DNA from: DAIDKA01 sp963726995
Lineage (GTDB): Bacteria > Pseudomonadota > Gammaproteobacteria > Steroidobacterales > Steroidobacteraceae
DNA length: 64,000 nt
Direction of reading: 5' to 3'
Assembly (NCBI GenBank): GCA_963726995.1
Contig: CAVSEP010000006.1
Coordinates: 744,001 to 808,000 of the forward strand
This document shows positions 44,131 through 54,300 of the stretch, piece after piece. A program made the translations under genes and the position numbers. How positions within the stretch are numbered: the first letter of the stretch is position 1; each line of letters starts with the position of its first letter. The notes below the pieces were generated by a model. The model was not told where the DNA came from and did not search any database. It worked only from the letters and a program-made list of their open reading frames with translations.

Positions 44131-44972
44131 TTCGCTGCACCCTTAAGTTCAAAACAACCCTCGAAGGCGACCTCGGCGGGGCCGGTCAACCACACCGGCT
44201 CCCCCGGACCCGCCCAGTCTACGCGCAACTCGCCGCCGCGGACGCGCACTCGCACCTGGCGATCCAGCAGGCCCCGCTGCCGGCCGACGATGACTGCGGC
44301 GCAGGCTCCGGTACCACAGGCCAGCGTTTCGCCGGCGCCGCGCTCGTAGACGCGCAGGCGGATGTCCGAGCGATCGATGACTTCCATGAACCCCACGTTG
44401 ACCCGGCGCGGAAAGCGTCGATGGCCCTCGATGGCAGGCCCGAGGGTGGCCACCGGCGCCGCATCCACGGTCGCGACCTGCAGGACGGCGTGCGGGTTGC
44501 CGATCGAGACCGCGCCGATCTCGACGGTGTCGTCGCCGGCATTGAGCGCATAGCGCTCCTGGGGTCCTGAGGCATCGAAGGGCAGGGCGGCGGGGTCAAA
44601 GGAGGGCACGCCCATTTCGACCGACACCAGGTCCTCGTCCGTCACCTGGGCGCGCACCAGGCCGCCGCGACTGTCCATCACGAACTCACCGGACGGTGCG
44701 CGGCCCTGGCGGTGCAGAAGCGCGGCGATACAACGCGCGCCATTGCCGCACTGCTCGACCTCATCGCCGTCGCTGTTGAAGATCTGGTAGTAGATGGCGG
44801 TGTCGGGGCGGCGCGCCGGATGCAGGACCAGGGCCTGGTCGAAACCGATGCCGGTGTGGCGGTTGGCGAGGCTGCGGAACTGGCCGGCGGTCGGCAGGGC
44901 CGAGTCGCGCGGCGCGTCGAAGACGATGAAGTCGTTGCCCACGCCGTGCATCTTCGTGAAGCTGATGCGCAT
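44127..44972 (-). CDS. dapF: Diaminopimelate epimerase
   Basis: Interconverts LL- and meso-diaminopimelate for lysine and peptidoglycan synthesis. The product is 281 residues from ATG at 44972 (RISFTKMHGVGNDFIVFDA). The two catalytic cysteines lie in EQCGNGARCIAA and ACGTGACAA. Other conserved parts are NRHTGIGFDQAL and EISIGNPHAV-like AVSIGNPHAVLQVATVD. It starts 28 bases after the CoA-binding gene. Confidence 0.96.
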   Translation of the reverse strand: MRISFTKMHGVGNDFIVFDAPRDSALPTAGQFRSLANRHTGIGFDQALVLHPARRPDTAIYYQIFNSDGDEVEQCGNGARCIAALLHRQGRAPSGEFVMDSRGGLVRAQVTDEDLVSVEMGVPSFDPAALPFDASGPQERYALNAGDDTVEIGAVSIGNPHAVLQVATVDAAPVATLGPAIEGHRRFPRRVNVGFMEVIDRSDIRLRVYERGAGETLACGTGACAAVIVGRQRGLLDRQVRVRVRGGELRVDWAGPGEPVWLTGPAEVAFEGCFELKGAAK

Positions 44973-45000
44973 TGCGCCCAAGAATACCGCAATCCGTCGC

Positions 45001-45438
45001 TCAATGGCCGAGGCTCGCGCGGTCGCGGAACAGGCAGCGGTCCATGACGGTGAAGATGCCGGCGCTGCGTGCCTGCAGGGCCGCGGCCTCGTCGACTACT
45101 CCGTCCTGCAGCCACAGCGCCGGCAACTTGAGCCGGATGCAGTCAGCCACGATGCCGGCCACGAACTGCGGGCGGCGAAAGACCTGCACGATGTCGACCG
45201 GCGCGCTGCCGGTCGCCGCTGCCCCGAGGTGGTCCAGGTCCGGGACGGAGCGCTCGCCCAGCACCTCGGGGGCGCTCGGCGTGACCGGAATGATGCGGTA
45301 GCCGAATCCCTGCAGCGCCTTGGTCACCCGGTGACTGGGCCGCCCCGGATCGGCCGACAGACCGACCACGGCGATCACCCGGGCGCGCCGCAGCAGCGCG
45401 GTAATCTCGGCAAACGGGGGATTGGTGAACACTGGCAC
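45001..45438 (-). CDS. CoA-binding protein (YccU-like)
   Basis: A 145-residue single-domain Rossmann protein. Motifs are VIAVVGLSADPGRPSHRVTKAL near the N-terminus, GYRIIPVTP, VDIVQVFRRPQFV and the C-terminal MDRCLF. This is the YccU/CoA_binding_2 family; the physiological role is unclear. It heads the minus-strand run toward dapF and is divergent from the reductase gene, with only 38 bases between them. Confidence 0.9.
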   Translation of the reverse strand: MPVFTNPPFAEITALLRRARVIAVVGLSADPGRPSHRVTKALQGFGYRIIPVTPSAPEVLGERSVPDLDHLGAAATGSAPVDIVQVFRRPQFVAGIVADCIRLKLPALWLQDGVVDEAAALQARSAGIFTVMDRCLFRDRASLGH

Positions 45439-45476
45439 GGTCCAGCACCTCGCGGAAGGCGTAATCTTCGGCTCGA

Positions 45477-46493
45477 ATGGCCGTAAATCATAGCGTACGC
45501 ATCATTCCGCACGAGCGCACCTTGAGCGTGCCGGAAGACCAGCCGGTGCTCTCGGCCGCGCAGCTGGCCGGGTTGCCGCTGCCACACAGCTGCCGTTCCG
45601 GCCGCTGTGGATCGTGTCGCGCGCGGCTGTTGAGCGGGCGCATCGAGTACGCGGGAACCGCGCCCCTGGGCCTGACCGCGCAGGAGACCCGGGACGGGTA
45701 TGTGCTGCTGTGCCAGGCGCTGGCGCGCAGCGACCTGGTCGTGGAGGCGCGACTGGTGCAGAGCGCGGCCGCAGCGGAGATCAAGACCCTGCCTGCCCGC
45801 ATCGCGCGCCGGGTGCAGCTGGCGCCGGACGTCATGCGGCTGCTGCTGCGCGTGCCGGCCGTGGAGTCCATGCCGTTTCTGGCGGGCCAGTACCTGGACG
45901 TGCTGCTGGATGGCGGCCTGCGGCGCAGCTACTCGGTGGCGAATGCAGCGGATGCCGGCAGCCAGTTCGAGCTGCATGTCCGGCGCGTGCCCGGCGGGAC
46001 TTTCAGCGAAGCGCTGTTCACCACGCTGCGCGAGGGTGCATTGCTGAAGATCGAGGGGCCCCTGGGGCGGTTCCTCTATCAGGCCGGCGACGAACCGGTC
46101 ATCTTCATTGCCGGCGGCACCGGCTTCGCACCCATCAAGGCCATGCTGCGGAGCGCCCTGAGCGAGGACTCGTCCCGCCCACTGCAGCTGTATTGGGGTG
46201 CGCGCGATCCGGCCGGTATCTACGAGGCGGCCCTACTGCGCGAATGGGCCGAGCGCAATCCGCGGCTCACCGTCCATACGGTGTTGTCGGAAACCTCACC
46301 CGTGGCGGCGCCGCATCGCGCGGGCTGGGTGCACGAGGCGGTGCTGGCGGATCACGCGGATCTGGCTCCCCATGCCGTCTATGCCGCGGGTCCCCCGGCG
46401 ATGATCGAGGCCATCCGGCGCACCTTCCCCGCGCGCGGGATGCTGCAGGAGCGGCTGCACCTGGATTCGTTTGATTACGCCATCGACCCATGA
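45477..46493 (+). CDS. 2Fe-2S flavin/NAD(P)H oxidoreductase (AscD-like)
   Basis: A 338-residue electron-transfer protein. An N-terminal plant-type ferredoxin domain has ligands in CRSGRCGSCRARLLSG and VLLCQAL. The FAD-binding domain includes RSYSVANAADAG, and the NAD-binding domain includes VIFIAGGTGFAPIKAM and the terminal LHLDSFDYAIDP. The architecture matches CDP-6-deoxy-delta-3,4-glucoseen reductase and related oxygenase reductases. No deoxysugar or oxygenase genes are adjacent, so the redox partner is unknown and I give no symbol. Confidence 0.88.
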   Translation: MAVNHSVRIIPHERTLSVPEDQPVLSAAQLAGLPLPHSCRSGRCGSCRARLLSGRIEYAGTAPLGLTAQETRDGYVLLCQALARSDLVVEARLVQSAAAAEIKTLPARIARRVQLAPDVMRLLLRVPAVESMPFLAGQYLDVLLDGGLRRSYSVANAADAGSQFELHVRRVPGGTFSEALFTTLREGALLKIEGPLGRFLYQAGDEPVIFIAGGTGFAPIKAMLRSALSEDSSRPLQLYWGARDPAGIYEAALLREWAERNPRLTVHTVLSETSPVAAPHRAGWVHEAVLADHADLAPHAVYAAGPPAMIEAIRRTFPARGMLQERLHLDSFDYAIDP

Positions 46494-46509
46494 GTAATAC
46501 CATCTGCCC

Positions 46510-47178
46510 ATGCGCATCCTGGTCGTAGAGGACAATGACCTGGTGGCCGATGCCATCACCATGGGGCTGGGCGCGGCCGGCTTCGCCGTGGACCGCAGCG
46601 CCAGTGCCGAGTCCGCCAGCAATGCGCTGGCCGCCGAGCATTTCGACCTGCTGGTCGTGGACGTGGGCCTGCCCGGGGAGGACGGCCTGTCGCTGGTCAA
46701 ACGCCTGCGGGCACGCGGCTCCACCCAGCCGGTACTCATTCTTACTGCGCGCGACACGCTCGCCATCAAGGTCGAAGCCCTGAACCTCGGCGCCGATGAT
46801 TTCCTGCTCAAACCCTTCGAGCAGGACGAGCTGGTCGCGCGCTGTCGCGCGCTCATCCGCCGCGCCAACCTTTATGCGGGCGAGCAGGTCAATCTCGGGC
46901 GGCTGCGGCTGGACGTATCGGGGCGGATGCTGCGCATCGATGAGGCCCCCGTGGATCTGACCGGGCGCGAATGGCTGGTGCTGGAGTGCCTGGCGCTCAA
47001 TGCCGGCCGCGTCGTCTCCAAGGAACGGCTGCAGCAAGCCATCGCCACGTTCGATCAGGCCCTCACGCCGAATGCGGTGGAGGTTTACGTTTCGCGGGTG
47101 CGCGCCAAGCTGGGTGATGCCGCGATGATCCGCACCGTCCGCGGACTGGGATACCGCCTGGATGAACCGGCAAGCTGA
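46510..47178 (+). CDS. OmpR-family response regulator (QseB/TctD-like)
   Basis: A 222-residue regulator. The receiver (1-115) has acidic ED pair, phospho-acceptor Asp in LLVVDVGLPGEDG, and Lys in DDFLLKPFEQDEL. The C-terminal winged helix (about 130-220) includes LTGREWLVLECLA and VEVYVSRVRAKLGD, ending RTVRGLGYRLDEP. It overlaps the sensor kinase gene by 17 bases. Target genes are unknown. Confidence 0.94.
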   Translation: MRILVVEDNDLVADAITMGLGAAGFAVDRSASAESASNALAAEHFDLLVVDVGLPGEDGLSLVKRLRARGSTQPVLILTARDTLAIKVEALNLGADDFLLKPFEQDELVARCRALIRRANLYAGEQVNLGRLRLDVSGRMLRIDEAPVDLTGREWLVLECLALNAGRVVSKERLQQAIATFDQALTPNAVEVYVSRVRAKLGDAAMIRTVRGLGYRLDEPAS

Positions 47179-48541
47179 ATCCGCATCGTCCATCCAGCGC
47201 CGCCTGCTGTGGTTCCTGCTGCCACCGCTCGCGGCCCTGATGCTGGCCGGGGTCTACGCCAACTACCGGGCCGCCACGGCCTTCGTGGAGTCGGCCTATG
47301 ACCAGCGCCTGGGCGATACCGCGGTGTCGCTGGCCGGAAGTCTGCTCAAGGACGGTCACCGGCTGCGGGTTGATCCGACCGCGGTGCCGGCCACGGCCCG
47401 TCGTGCCGATCATTTGGTGTCGCTGCGCTATGCCATCGTCAGTGCCGGCGGTGAACTGCTGGCGGGCAACCGCGATGTGCCGAGCGCCGCCGCGTCGCTG
47501 ACGACCAACCCGACTTTCGCGGACGTGGTGGTGGGCGGTGAGCGCCTGCGGGTCGCCAGCTACCGCGTCAACATCGACAGTAGCGCGGCGACCATCAGCG
47601 TGGCGGAGTCCGCCGCGCAGCGCGCCGTGCCGGGTCGCTTCATTCTCGCCAGCACCTGGCTGATGGACTTCATCCAGCTGGACGTGACGCTGCTGATCGT
47701 GTGGCTGGGCGTGCATTTTGGTCTCAAGCCGCTGCTGTCGCTGCGGCGCCAGATCGAGGCGGGCTCACCGCGTGAATTGAAGCACCTGGACGTCGCGGCG
47801 GTGCCGGCCGAGGTCAAACCGCTGGTCGAGGCTCTCAACCTGCTGTTCGACGTGCTGGCCGAGGCCGCGCGCTCCCAGCGCCGCTTCGTGGCCGATACGG
47901 CGCATCAGCTGCGCACCCCCATCACCGGCCTGCTCGGCAACCTGGAACTGCTGATGAAGGAACCGGCGGCCGCACCGCTGCGGCCGCGTCTGCAGGCGCT
48001 GCACGCCGGCATGGAGAACCTCGCCCGCTCGGCCAACCAGCTGCTGGCGCTGGCGCGCGCGGACCCGGCCACCAGCTTCCCCGAGCAGTTCGAGACCGTG
48101 GACCTGAAGGCCCTGGCGGGCCGGATCGTGGAAGGCAACGTGGACCGCGCCCTGAATGCGGGACTGGATCTGGGCGTGGAGGCGCAGGCGGTGGCGGTGC
48201 GCGGCAACCTGCGCCTGCTCGAGGATCTGCTCGGCAACCTGGTGGACAATGCCATCCACTACACGCCGCGCGGCGGCCATGTGACGGTGCGCGTGAGCCT
48301 GCGCGATGACCGACCCTGCCTCGAGGTCGAGGATGATGGACCCGGAATTCCCGAAGACCAGCGCAGTCGGGTGCGGGAGCGGTTTTACCGTATTCCCGGC
48401 ACCACCGGACACGGCTGCGGGCTGGGATTGGCCATAGTCTCGGAAATCGCCGAGGCGCATGGGGCCAAGTTCAGCCTGGATTCAGGGGCAAGAGGCGCCG
48501 GTACCCGGGCCCGCCTGCTGTTCAGGTCCCAGGTTTTGTGA
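47162..48541 (+). CDS. Sensor histidine kinase (QseC/TctE-like)
   Basis: A 459-residue membrane kinase. Helix 1 lies at about 15-38 (LLWFLLPPLAALMLAGVYANY), a periplasmic domain of about 125 residues follows, and helix 2 is at about 165-185. The phospho-acceptor His is in FVADTAHQLRTPITGLLGNLELL. The ATPase domain has NLVDNAIHYTPRGG, DDGPGIPEDQRS and GCGLGLAIVSEIAEAHGA. The N-terminal 2CSK-type sensor domain fits TctE/QseC-like kinases. Signal unknown; the minor-pilin operon begins about 90 bases downstream. Confidence 0.93.
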   Translation: MNRQAESASSIQRRLLWFLLPPLAALMLAGVYANYRAATAFVESAYDQRLGDTAVSLAGSLLKDGHRLRVDPTAVPATARRADHLVSLRYAIVSAGGELLAGNRDVPSAAASLTTNPTFADVVVGGERLRVASYRVNIDSSAATISVAESAAQRAVPGRFILASTWLMDFIQLDVTLLIVWLGVHFGLKPLLSLRRQIEAGSPRELKHLDVAAVPAEVKPLVEALNLLFDVLAEAARSQRRFVADTAHQLRTPITGLLGNLELLMKEPAAAPLRPRLQALHAGMENLARSANQLLALARADPATSFPEQFETVDLKALAGRIVEGNVDRALNAGLDLGVEAQAVAVRGNLRLLEDLLGNLVDNAIHYTPRGGHVTVRVSLRDDRPCLEVEDDGPGIPEDQRSRVRERFYRIPGTTGHGCGLGLAIVSEIAEAHGAKFSLDSGARGAGTRARLLFRSQVL

Positions 48542-48634
48542 CGCGGTTATCAGTTTGAGAGTCTAAAGGCCGCCGGTGCACCTGCGTGCCCGGTCGTCAG
48601 ATTCAAGCAAGCTTGCCTGCCTAAGGTGTGCGGC

Positions 48635-49231
48635 ATGCACCCGAGGCACACCTTGCAGATTCCATCGCCACACCGGAACGTGGGCGCCGCGCGCATGGCC
48701 GGTTTTACCTTAATGGAACTGCTGGTCGTGATCAGCATCGTCGCCATCCTGGCGGGCATCGGCGCCCCCTCCTTCAAGAACATCACGACCTCCTACCGCA
48801 TCGCAGGCGAGGTCAACGGGCTGCTGGGCGACATGCAGTTCGCCCGGGCCGAGGCCATCAAGGAAGGTCAGAACGTCACCATCTGCGTATCCTCGGACGG
48901 CCTGAACTGCTCGAATAGCACCGATTGGAAGAACGGCTGGGTAGTGTTTCCAGTGGTTCCCGGGGCACCTTCGGGGGCGCAGAACGCGGCTTCCGTGCTG
49001 CGGGTCCAGGCGCCCTTCAGCGGCAGCGACACCTTCGTGGATTCGACCCTGGCCACCAAGACCGTGACCTTCAACCGTGAAGGCCTGATCAGCGGATTGA
49101 ACGGCGGGGCCGGCGCGCTCATCACCCTGCACGATGCTACCTCACGCGTGTCCTACACCCGCTGCCTGCAGATCTCGAGCGTGGGGTCCTTGCAGGTCGT
49201 GCAGAACTCCAGCAACAGCAGCTGCACATGA
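48635..49231 (+). CDS. fimT: Type IV pilus minor pilin FimT/FimU (GspH family)
   Basis: First gene of a minor-pilin operon. ATG at 48635 has AAGG at eight bases; a GTG at 48626 is in frame but has no room for a ribosome site. The class III leader ends at GFTLMELLVVISIVAILAG, where PilD cleaves after the Gly and the +5 Glu is present. GspH-type features follow (LLGDMQFARAEAIKEGQNVTIC). The product is 198 residues. It probably initiates pilus assembly with PilVWX; FimT proteins in some transformable bacteria bind DNA. Confidence 0.9.
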   Translation: MHPRHTLQIPSPHRNVGAARMAGFTLMELLVVISIVAILAGIGAPSFKNITTSYRIAGEVNGLLGDMQFARAEAIKEGQNVTICVSSDGLNCSNSTDWKNGWVVFPVVPGAPSGAQNAASVLRVQAPFSGSDTFVDSTLATKTVTFNREGLISGLNGGAGALITLHDATSRVSYTRCLQISSVGSLQVVQNSSNSSCT

Positions 49232-49803
49232 ACCCTTCATTCACAGGCGCGGCGCGTCGGCACACAGGCGGCTTCAGCCTGGTTGAAGTGCTGGTGGCGC
49301 TGATCGTCATTGCCGTGGGCATGCTGGGCATCGCCAAGATGCACGCCATTGCGCTCTCAGGCACCGGCTCCGCGGGCACCCGTTCGCTGATTGCCATCGA
49401 GGCGGCGGGGCTGGCGGCGTCCCTGCATGCGAATCGGGATTACTGGGCCACGACCAGCCAGCTGGTGACCAATGTCAACGTCAGCGGCGGCAGCGCCAGT
49501 GTCGATGTGTTCCCGACTACCCAGGATTGCAGTTCCAGCTGCACCTCCACGCAGATGGCCGCCTACGATCTGCAGACTTTCGGTGCGGCACTGGCCCAGA
49601 TCGTACCGGCGGCGAACGCGAACATCAGCTGCCAGAACGGCGTGCCGCCACAGAGCTGCACCATCACCATCACCTGGCTGGAAAACTTTGCGGGACTGGA
49701 TGCCGCAACGTCGAGTGCGGCCATCAGCTCCGCGACCGTGAGCTCGGCGCCGACGAGCAACCTGCTGCAGCAGCCGCAGTACACTCTGTATGTGGAGCCC
49801 TGA
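49228..49803 (+). CDS. pilV: Type IV pilus minor pilin PilV
   Basis: A 191-residue prepilin-like protein. The leader and helix read GGFSLVEVLVALIVIAVGMLGIAKM, with cleavage after Gly, +5 Glu and the GMLG pattern typical of PilV. Four cysteines in the C-terminal half (DCSSSC, and ISCQNG with SCTI) may form disulfides. ATGA overlap with fimT. Part of the tip priming complex. Confidence 0.9.
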   Translation: MNPSFTGAARRHTGGFSLVEVLVALIVIAVGMLGIAKMHAIALSGTGSAGTRSLIAIEAAGLAASLHANRDYWATTSQLVTNVNVSGGSASVDVFPTTQDCSSSCTSTQMAAYDLQTFGAALAQIVPAANANISCQNGVPPQSCTITITWLENFAGLDAATSSAAISSATVSSAPTSNLLQQPQYTLYVEP

Positions 49804-49807
49804 CACC

Positions 49808-50644
49808 ATGCGCGCATCGCCCGGTCACGCGCAGCGTGGCTACACACTGATCGAGCTGTCGATCTCCATCATCATCGCCCTGTTCCTGATGGCGGGCCTG
49901 CTGACGCTGGTGATGCACACGCGCAATACCTCCAGCACCCAGCAGCAGATGCAGCAGCTGCAGGAGAACGAGCGGGTCGCCATGACCATACTGACGAACG
50001 TCATCCAGGAAGCCGGATATTTCCCCGATCCGACCAACTACACCTCCACCAGCCTCGGCGGTGAAACGGACTCCGGGCTCGGTGCGAGTGGCACGAGCAG
50101 CCTCACCTTTGCCACCGGCCAGTCCATCGGCGGCCTGTCCGCTGCCGCCGCCCCGGGCGCCATCATTGCCTCCCGCTTCGTGGCGCCCGTCAGCGATGCC
50201 AGCGGCGTGATCGCCAATTCGATCATCACCTGCGGCGGCACGACTAACACGGACACCGCCGCGACCCACCAGTACACCAATGTTTTCCAGGTCGCCACGG
50301 TCGGCAACACGACCTACCTGCAGTGCATCCTCAAGGACATCACCGCCAATACGACGCAGACCGTCAATTTGGTGCCGGGACTGTATGACATGCAGGTGCT
50401 GTACGGCGTGGCCACGGGCAGCGACAACAATGTCGCCGAGTACCTGCCGGCCACCACCGTGAACTCGACCAACAACTGGCAGAACGTCACCTCGGTGAAG
50501 GTCCGGCTGTACTTCCAGCTTCCCCGCTACGGATTCTCGGGCGGCCAGGTCGACTCCGCGGCGACCAGCAGCGCAGTGACCAACCGGACACAGTACGTCG
50601 AGCGCGTCATCGGCCTCATGAGCCGCACCGGAGTGAACACATGA
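49808..50644 (+). CDS. pilW: Type IV pilus assembly protein PilW
   Basis: A 278-residue minor pilin. The prepilin motif is QRGYTLIELSISIIIALFLMAGLL, followed by the PilW-type helix QQQMQQLQENERVAMTIL and NVIQEAGYFPDP. ATG at 49808 with GGAG at ten bases is preferred over the ATG at 49790. It lies four bases after pilV and overlaps pilX by four bases. Confidence 0.9.
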   Translation: MRASPGHAQRGYTLIELSISIIIALFLMAGLLTLVMHTRNTSSTQQQMQQLQENERVAMTILTNVIQEAGYFPDPTNYTSTSLGGETDSGLGASGTSSLTFATGQSIGGLSAAAAPGAIIASRFVAPVSDASGVIANSIITCGGTTNTDTAATHQYTNVFQVATVGNTTYLQCILKDITANTTQTVNLVPGLYDMQVLYGVATGSDNNVAEYLPATTVNSTNNWQNVTSVKVRLYFQLPRYGFSGGQVDSAATSSAVTNRTQYVERVIGLMSRTGVNT

Positions 50645-51339
50645 GAGCGCACAGGATGGAATCGCGCCCGGGCGGTGCCGGCAGGCAGCGCGGCATGGTG
50701 CTCATCATCGCCATCCTGCTGCTGTTGGTGGTGACGATACTGGCCGTGGCCATGTTCCGCGGCATGGGCCTCGATGCCAAGATCGCCGGCAACGTGCGCG
50801 AGAAGCAGCGCGCCGTGCACGCCGCACTGGGCGCGGAGCAGTATGCGGAGTTCTGGCTTTCCAGCGGCAGCAATTCGGCCACCGCGCCGAGCGCCTGCAA
50901 CTCGGTGGGCAACGCCAACATCGTGGCCACGGTGGTGCAGATCTGCTCGAACATCCCCTACGGTCCCACCGCCGTGAATTCCAGCAACAACCCGGCGCTG
51001 ACGCCGGCGAACGTCGGCTCCAACAACACCTTCGTGCCGACGCAGGTCCCCTGGACCATCGGCGGCACCCCGGTCGGCTTCACCTACACGCCGTTGGATT
51101 CCAACGGCAATGCCATGAACGTGCTCAATGGCGGCAGCGTGCCGTCGGGCCAGTCGGCCGCCAACTACTACGCCTTCGCGCCCGGCTTCTACATTTCTTC
51201 CCTCGGCCCATCGGCGGACGGGAATGGCACGGTATTTCAAATCGACTCTTACGGATATGGCGGCACACAGGATTCCGTCGCTGTGATCGAGAGCACCTAC
51301 GAGGTGCGAAGCGGCGTCAGGAACCTTGGAGGTCCATGA
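50641..51339 (+). CDS. pilX: Type IV pilus assembly protein PilX
   Basis: A 232-residue minor pilin. After a basic N-terminus (RQRGMVLIIAILLLLVVTIL) the long helix continues VAMFRGMGLDAKIAGNVREKQRAVHAALGAEQYAEFWL, typical of PilX. As in many PilX proteins the +5 Glu of prepilins is absent. The C-terminal domain is Ser/Asn/Gly-rich. ATGA overlaps on both sides; needed with PilY1 for pilus initiation in characterised systems. Confidence 0.87.
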   Translation: MRAHRMESRPGGAGRQRGMVLIIAILLLLVVTILAVAMFRGMGLDAKIAGNVREKQRAVHAALGAEQYAEFWLSSGSNSATAPSACNSVGNANIVATVVQICSNIPYGPTAVNSSNNPALTPANVGSNNTFVPTQVPWTIGGTPVGFTYTPLDSNGNAMNVLNGGSVPSGQSAANYYAFAPGFYISSLGPSADGNGTVFQIDSYGYGGTQDSVAVIESTYEVRSGVRNLGGP

Positions 51340-54300
51340 TGAATTTCAGGAAATTTATTCCGCTGCTTGCGGCGCTGCTGGCATTGGCATTGGGCTCCAC
51401 GGCCCTGGCGCAGACGCAGCTGAACGAGGATTTCACCGGCGCCACCAGCAGCAACAACAGTGGTGTGGGCAACTGGCTGGTGTCCGGTGGCGCCTGTCTC
51501 ACGGCCGGCACCCAGCCGGTGGCCGCGGCCGGAACGATTCCGCTGTCGATTCCCGCCTGCGTGCTGCCGAGCAACCATGCCAATGACGTTCTGACCACCT
51601 ACTACGCGAATACTTTGGCGCATCCCTATGGATCCGAGCCGTACCTGGTCGGCGGCATCAACGGGTACCTGGGCAGCAGCAGCGCCCCGAGCAGCGGCTC
51701 GGTGCAGCAGCCGGATTCCACCGGCAACGGCGCGCTGCGTTTCACCAACGGTTATCGCGGCGGCGCCAACGGCAAGGGCCAGAACGGCTCCATCGTCTCC
51801 TCGAACACCTACACCACGGGCTCGGGCCTGCAGGTCACCTTCAAGACGGTGACCTACCTGGGCGATTCGGGAGGCGCCGCGGGAGACGGCGCGGACGGCA
51901 TCAGCTTCTACCTGCTGGACGGCTGCATGCCGCTGGCGGGCACTACCCCGCCCGCCAACTGCTTCGTGGCGAGCGCCAACCCGAACCAGACCATCTACGG
52001 CGAGACCAGCTTCGCGCCGAATCCATTCCCTCAGTATGGATCCTGGGGCGGAAGTCTTGCCTACACCTGTTCGAACGCCAACCCGAACTACGACGGTCTG
52101 GCGGGCGCCTACCTGGGACTGGGCATCGACGAGTACGGCAACTTCCTGAACGGCAAGATAAACACTCAAGGTACCAGCTGGTCGGCGTCGGGTGACAACA
52201 CCGCGACCGGCGGCGGCTACAAGCCCAGCCGCATCGGCTTGCGCGGCGCCGGCAACATCTCCTGGCAGGCCCTGACGAACGCCTATGGCACCTCGATCAC
52301 GCCGGGCGATACCACGGCTCCCTATTACACCAATGCGACCTGCGCCAGCGGCAAGTACGACAGTGTGCTCAATGCCTGCGAGACCTGCGCCACCGGCAGC
52401 TACAGCGGCGACGGCACGGGCACCTGCTCGGTGTCCTCCAGCACGTCGAACTGTCCGGTACCGCCGACGGGCTATGCGTATACCTACAATGCGGCGCTCT
52501 CCACAAGCTATCAGTGCGAGGCCTGCCCGACCGGGACGACGTACAGCCCGACGACCAGCGGTACCTATCCGCACGGCTCCTGTCTGACCTACGACGGCAC
52601 CACGGCGCTCAGCACCGCGACGCCGGCCTGCGCGGGCGGCGCCTACGACAGCGCGCTGCAGAAATGCGTGTCATGCCCGAGCGGTTCGACGCTCGCCGGC
52701 GGCTCGACCTCGACCCCCAGCTGCTCGGCCATCACGCCGACCCAGAGCAATCCGACCAGCCCCACCTGCTCGAGCGGCTCGTACGACAGCGCCCTGAGTT
52801 ATTGCGTCTCCTGTCCGACCGGCACTCTGGCGGGCGGCACGACCTCCACTCCTTCCTGTACCCCGGCCGTGATCACAAGACGACGCGCTGGCGGCAGACC
52901 AGCCCCAGCTTCACCTGTGCCACCGGCGACATATGACTCCGGTACTTTCCGGGGCAAACCGCTGTGTGTCCTGTCCCGACCGGTTCGACGCTGTCCGGCG
53001 GCACCACCGCCTCGCCTTCCTGTTCGGCACTGCCGTGACCAACGCGGGTCTGCCGACCGGTGGCACCTGCAGCGCCAGCACCTTCGATGGCGCATTGGGC
53101 AAGTGCGTGTCCTGCCCGAGCGGCACGCTTTCCGGTAGCACGACTTCCAGCCCCTCCTGTTCGGCACCGATCGTGACCCAGTCGAGTGCGTGTACGGGTG
53201 GCAGCACGCTGACCAACAATAAGTGCGTCAGCTGCTCATCCGGCACCTACAACTCGACGACCAGCACGGGCTTCCCGTACGGCTACTGCAGCATTCCGTC
53301 GCAGCCGACCTCGCCGGCCGCGTCGCTGGTCAGTACTACGACGCCCGCTTCGGCCAGTACCCCCAGTTCCGTCAGCGCAAGCGTTGCGCAGCTGCTGGTG
53401 CGGGCCACCTGCCAGACCGGACACCTGTTCAACTACAACGCCCTCGTGAGCACCTTCGGCGATCCGTCCACCTGGACATTGGGCAACCTCACTGCGGCCT
53501 CCACGCCCTACGCCGGCAACACGACGCTGCCGGGTGCGTCCGACGGCAATGGCAATGCGGCCAATCCGCTGAACACGGCCGGCATTCTGGATTACGCGGC
53601 CATACCGGGCGGCTACCAGGTGCTCTCGGGCACTACTTCCTCGGGCCAGACCATCCAGATCGCCAATGAGAGCGCGACCACCCGCACGGCCGCGAACACC
53701 ATTCTCTACAACCTGAAGATCACTCCCAATGGTCTGCTGAGCCTCTCCTACAGCTTCAATGGCGCAGCCTACCAGTCGATCATCAAGAACCAGAGCATCA
53801 CTGCCTCCAACGGCGCGCTGCCGAGCACGGTGCGCTACGGCTTCGCGGGCTCGACCGGTGGTTCTTCCAACGTCCACGAGATCATGTGTTTCAAGTCCCA
53901 GCCTGTGAATCAGTCGCAGAGCTCCGTGGGCGTGAACCAGCGTCAGTCGGCGGAGATCCAGCCCACGGGCTCGTTCGCCTACTTCTCCTTCTACGACACC
54001 CTCGACTGGACGGGCCGGGTAACCGCCAACGCCTTAGGGCTGGTCAACGGCGCCCTGGTGGTCAACCAGACTCCGACCTGGGACGGTTCGTGCACCCTGT
54101 CGGGCGTGACCTCCGGCCAGACCTGCTCGACCGGAGCGACCGGCCCGATTCCGGCGCCGGCGCCCTCGTCCCGCGTCATCCTGTCGTACAGCGGGTCGGG
54201 CGGCGTGCCGTTCGAAGCGCCGGGCGCCAGTGGCGGCGGCATTTCCGCAGCCCAGCTGGCCAACCTGAATCTGGGTGACACCTCCTCGTCCAACTTGAAC

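Noticed and set aside
40519..45438. xerC considered as an integrase marking a mobile element
   Set aside because: Gene order dapF-DUF484-xerC-hslVU is the conserved chromosomal arrangement, with no attachment-site repeats or cargo.
48542..48634. Possible promoter or regulator site ahead of the minor-pilin operon
   Set aside because: I looked for sigma-54 and -35/-10 elements in the 93-base gap and found no convincing match.
52340..53289. Repeat array considered as CRISPR-like or a minisatellite
   Set aside because: Units are degenerate, coding and of variable length, with conserved cysteines; they are protein repeats, not a CRISPR array.
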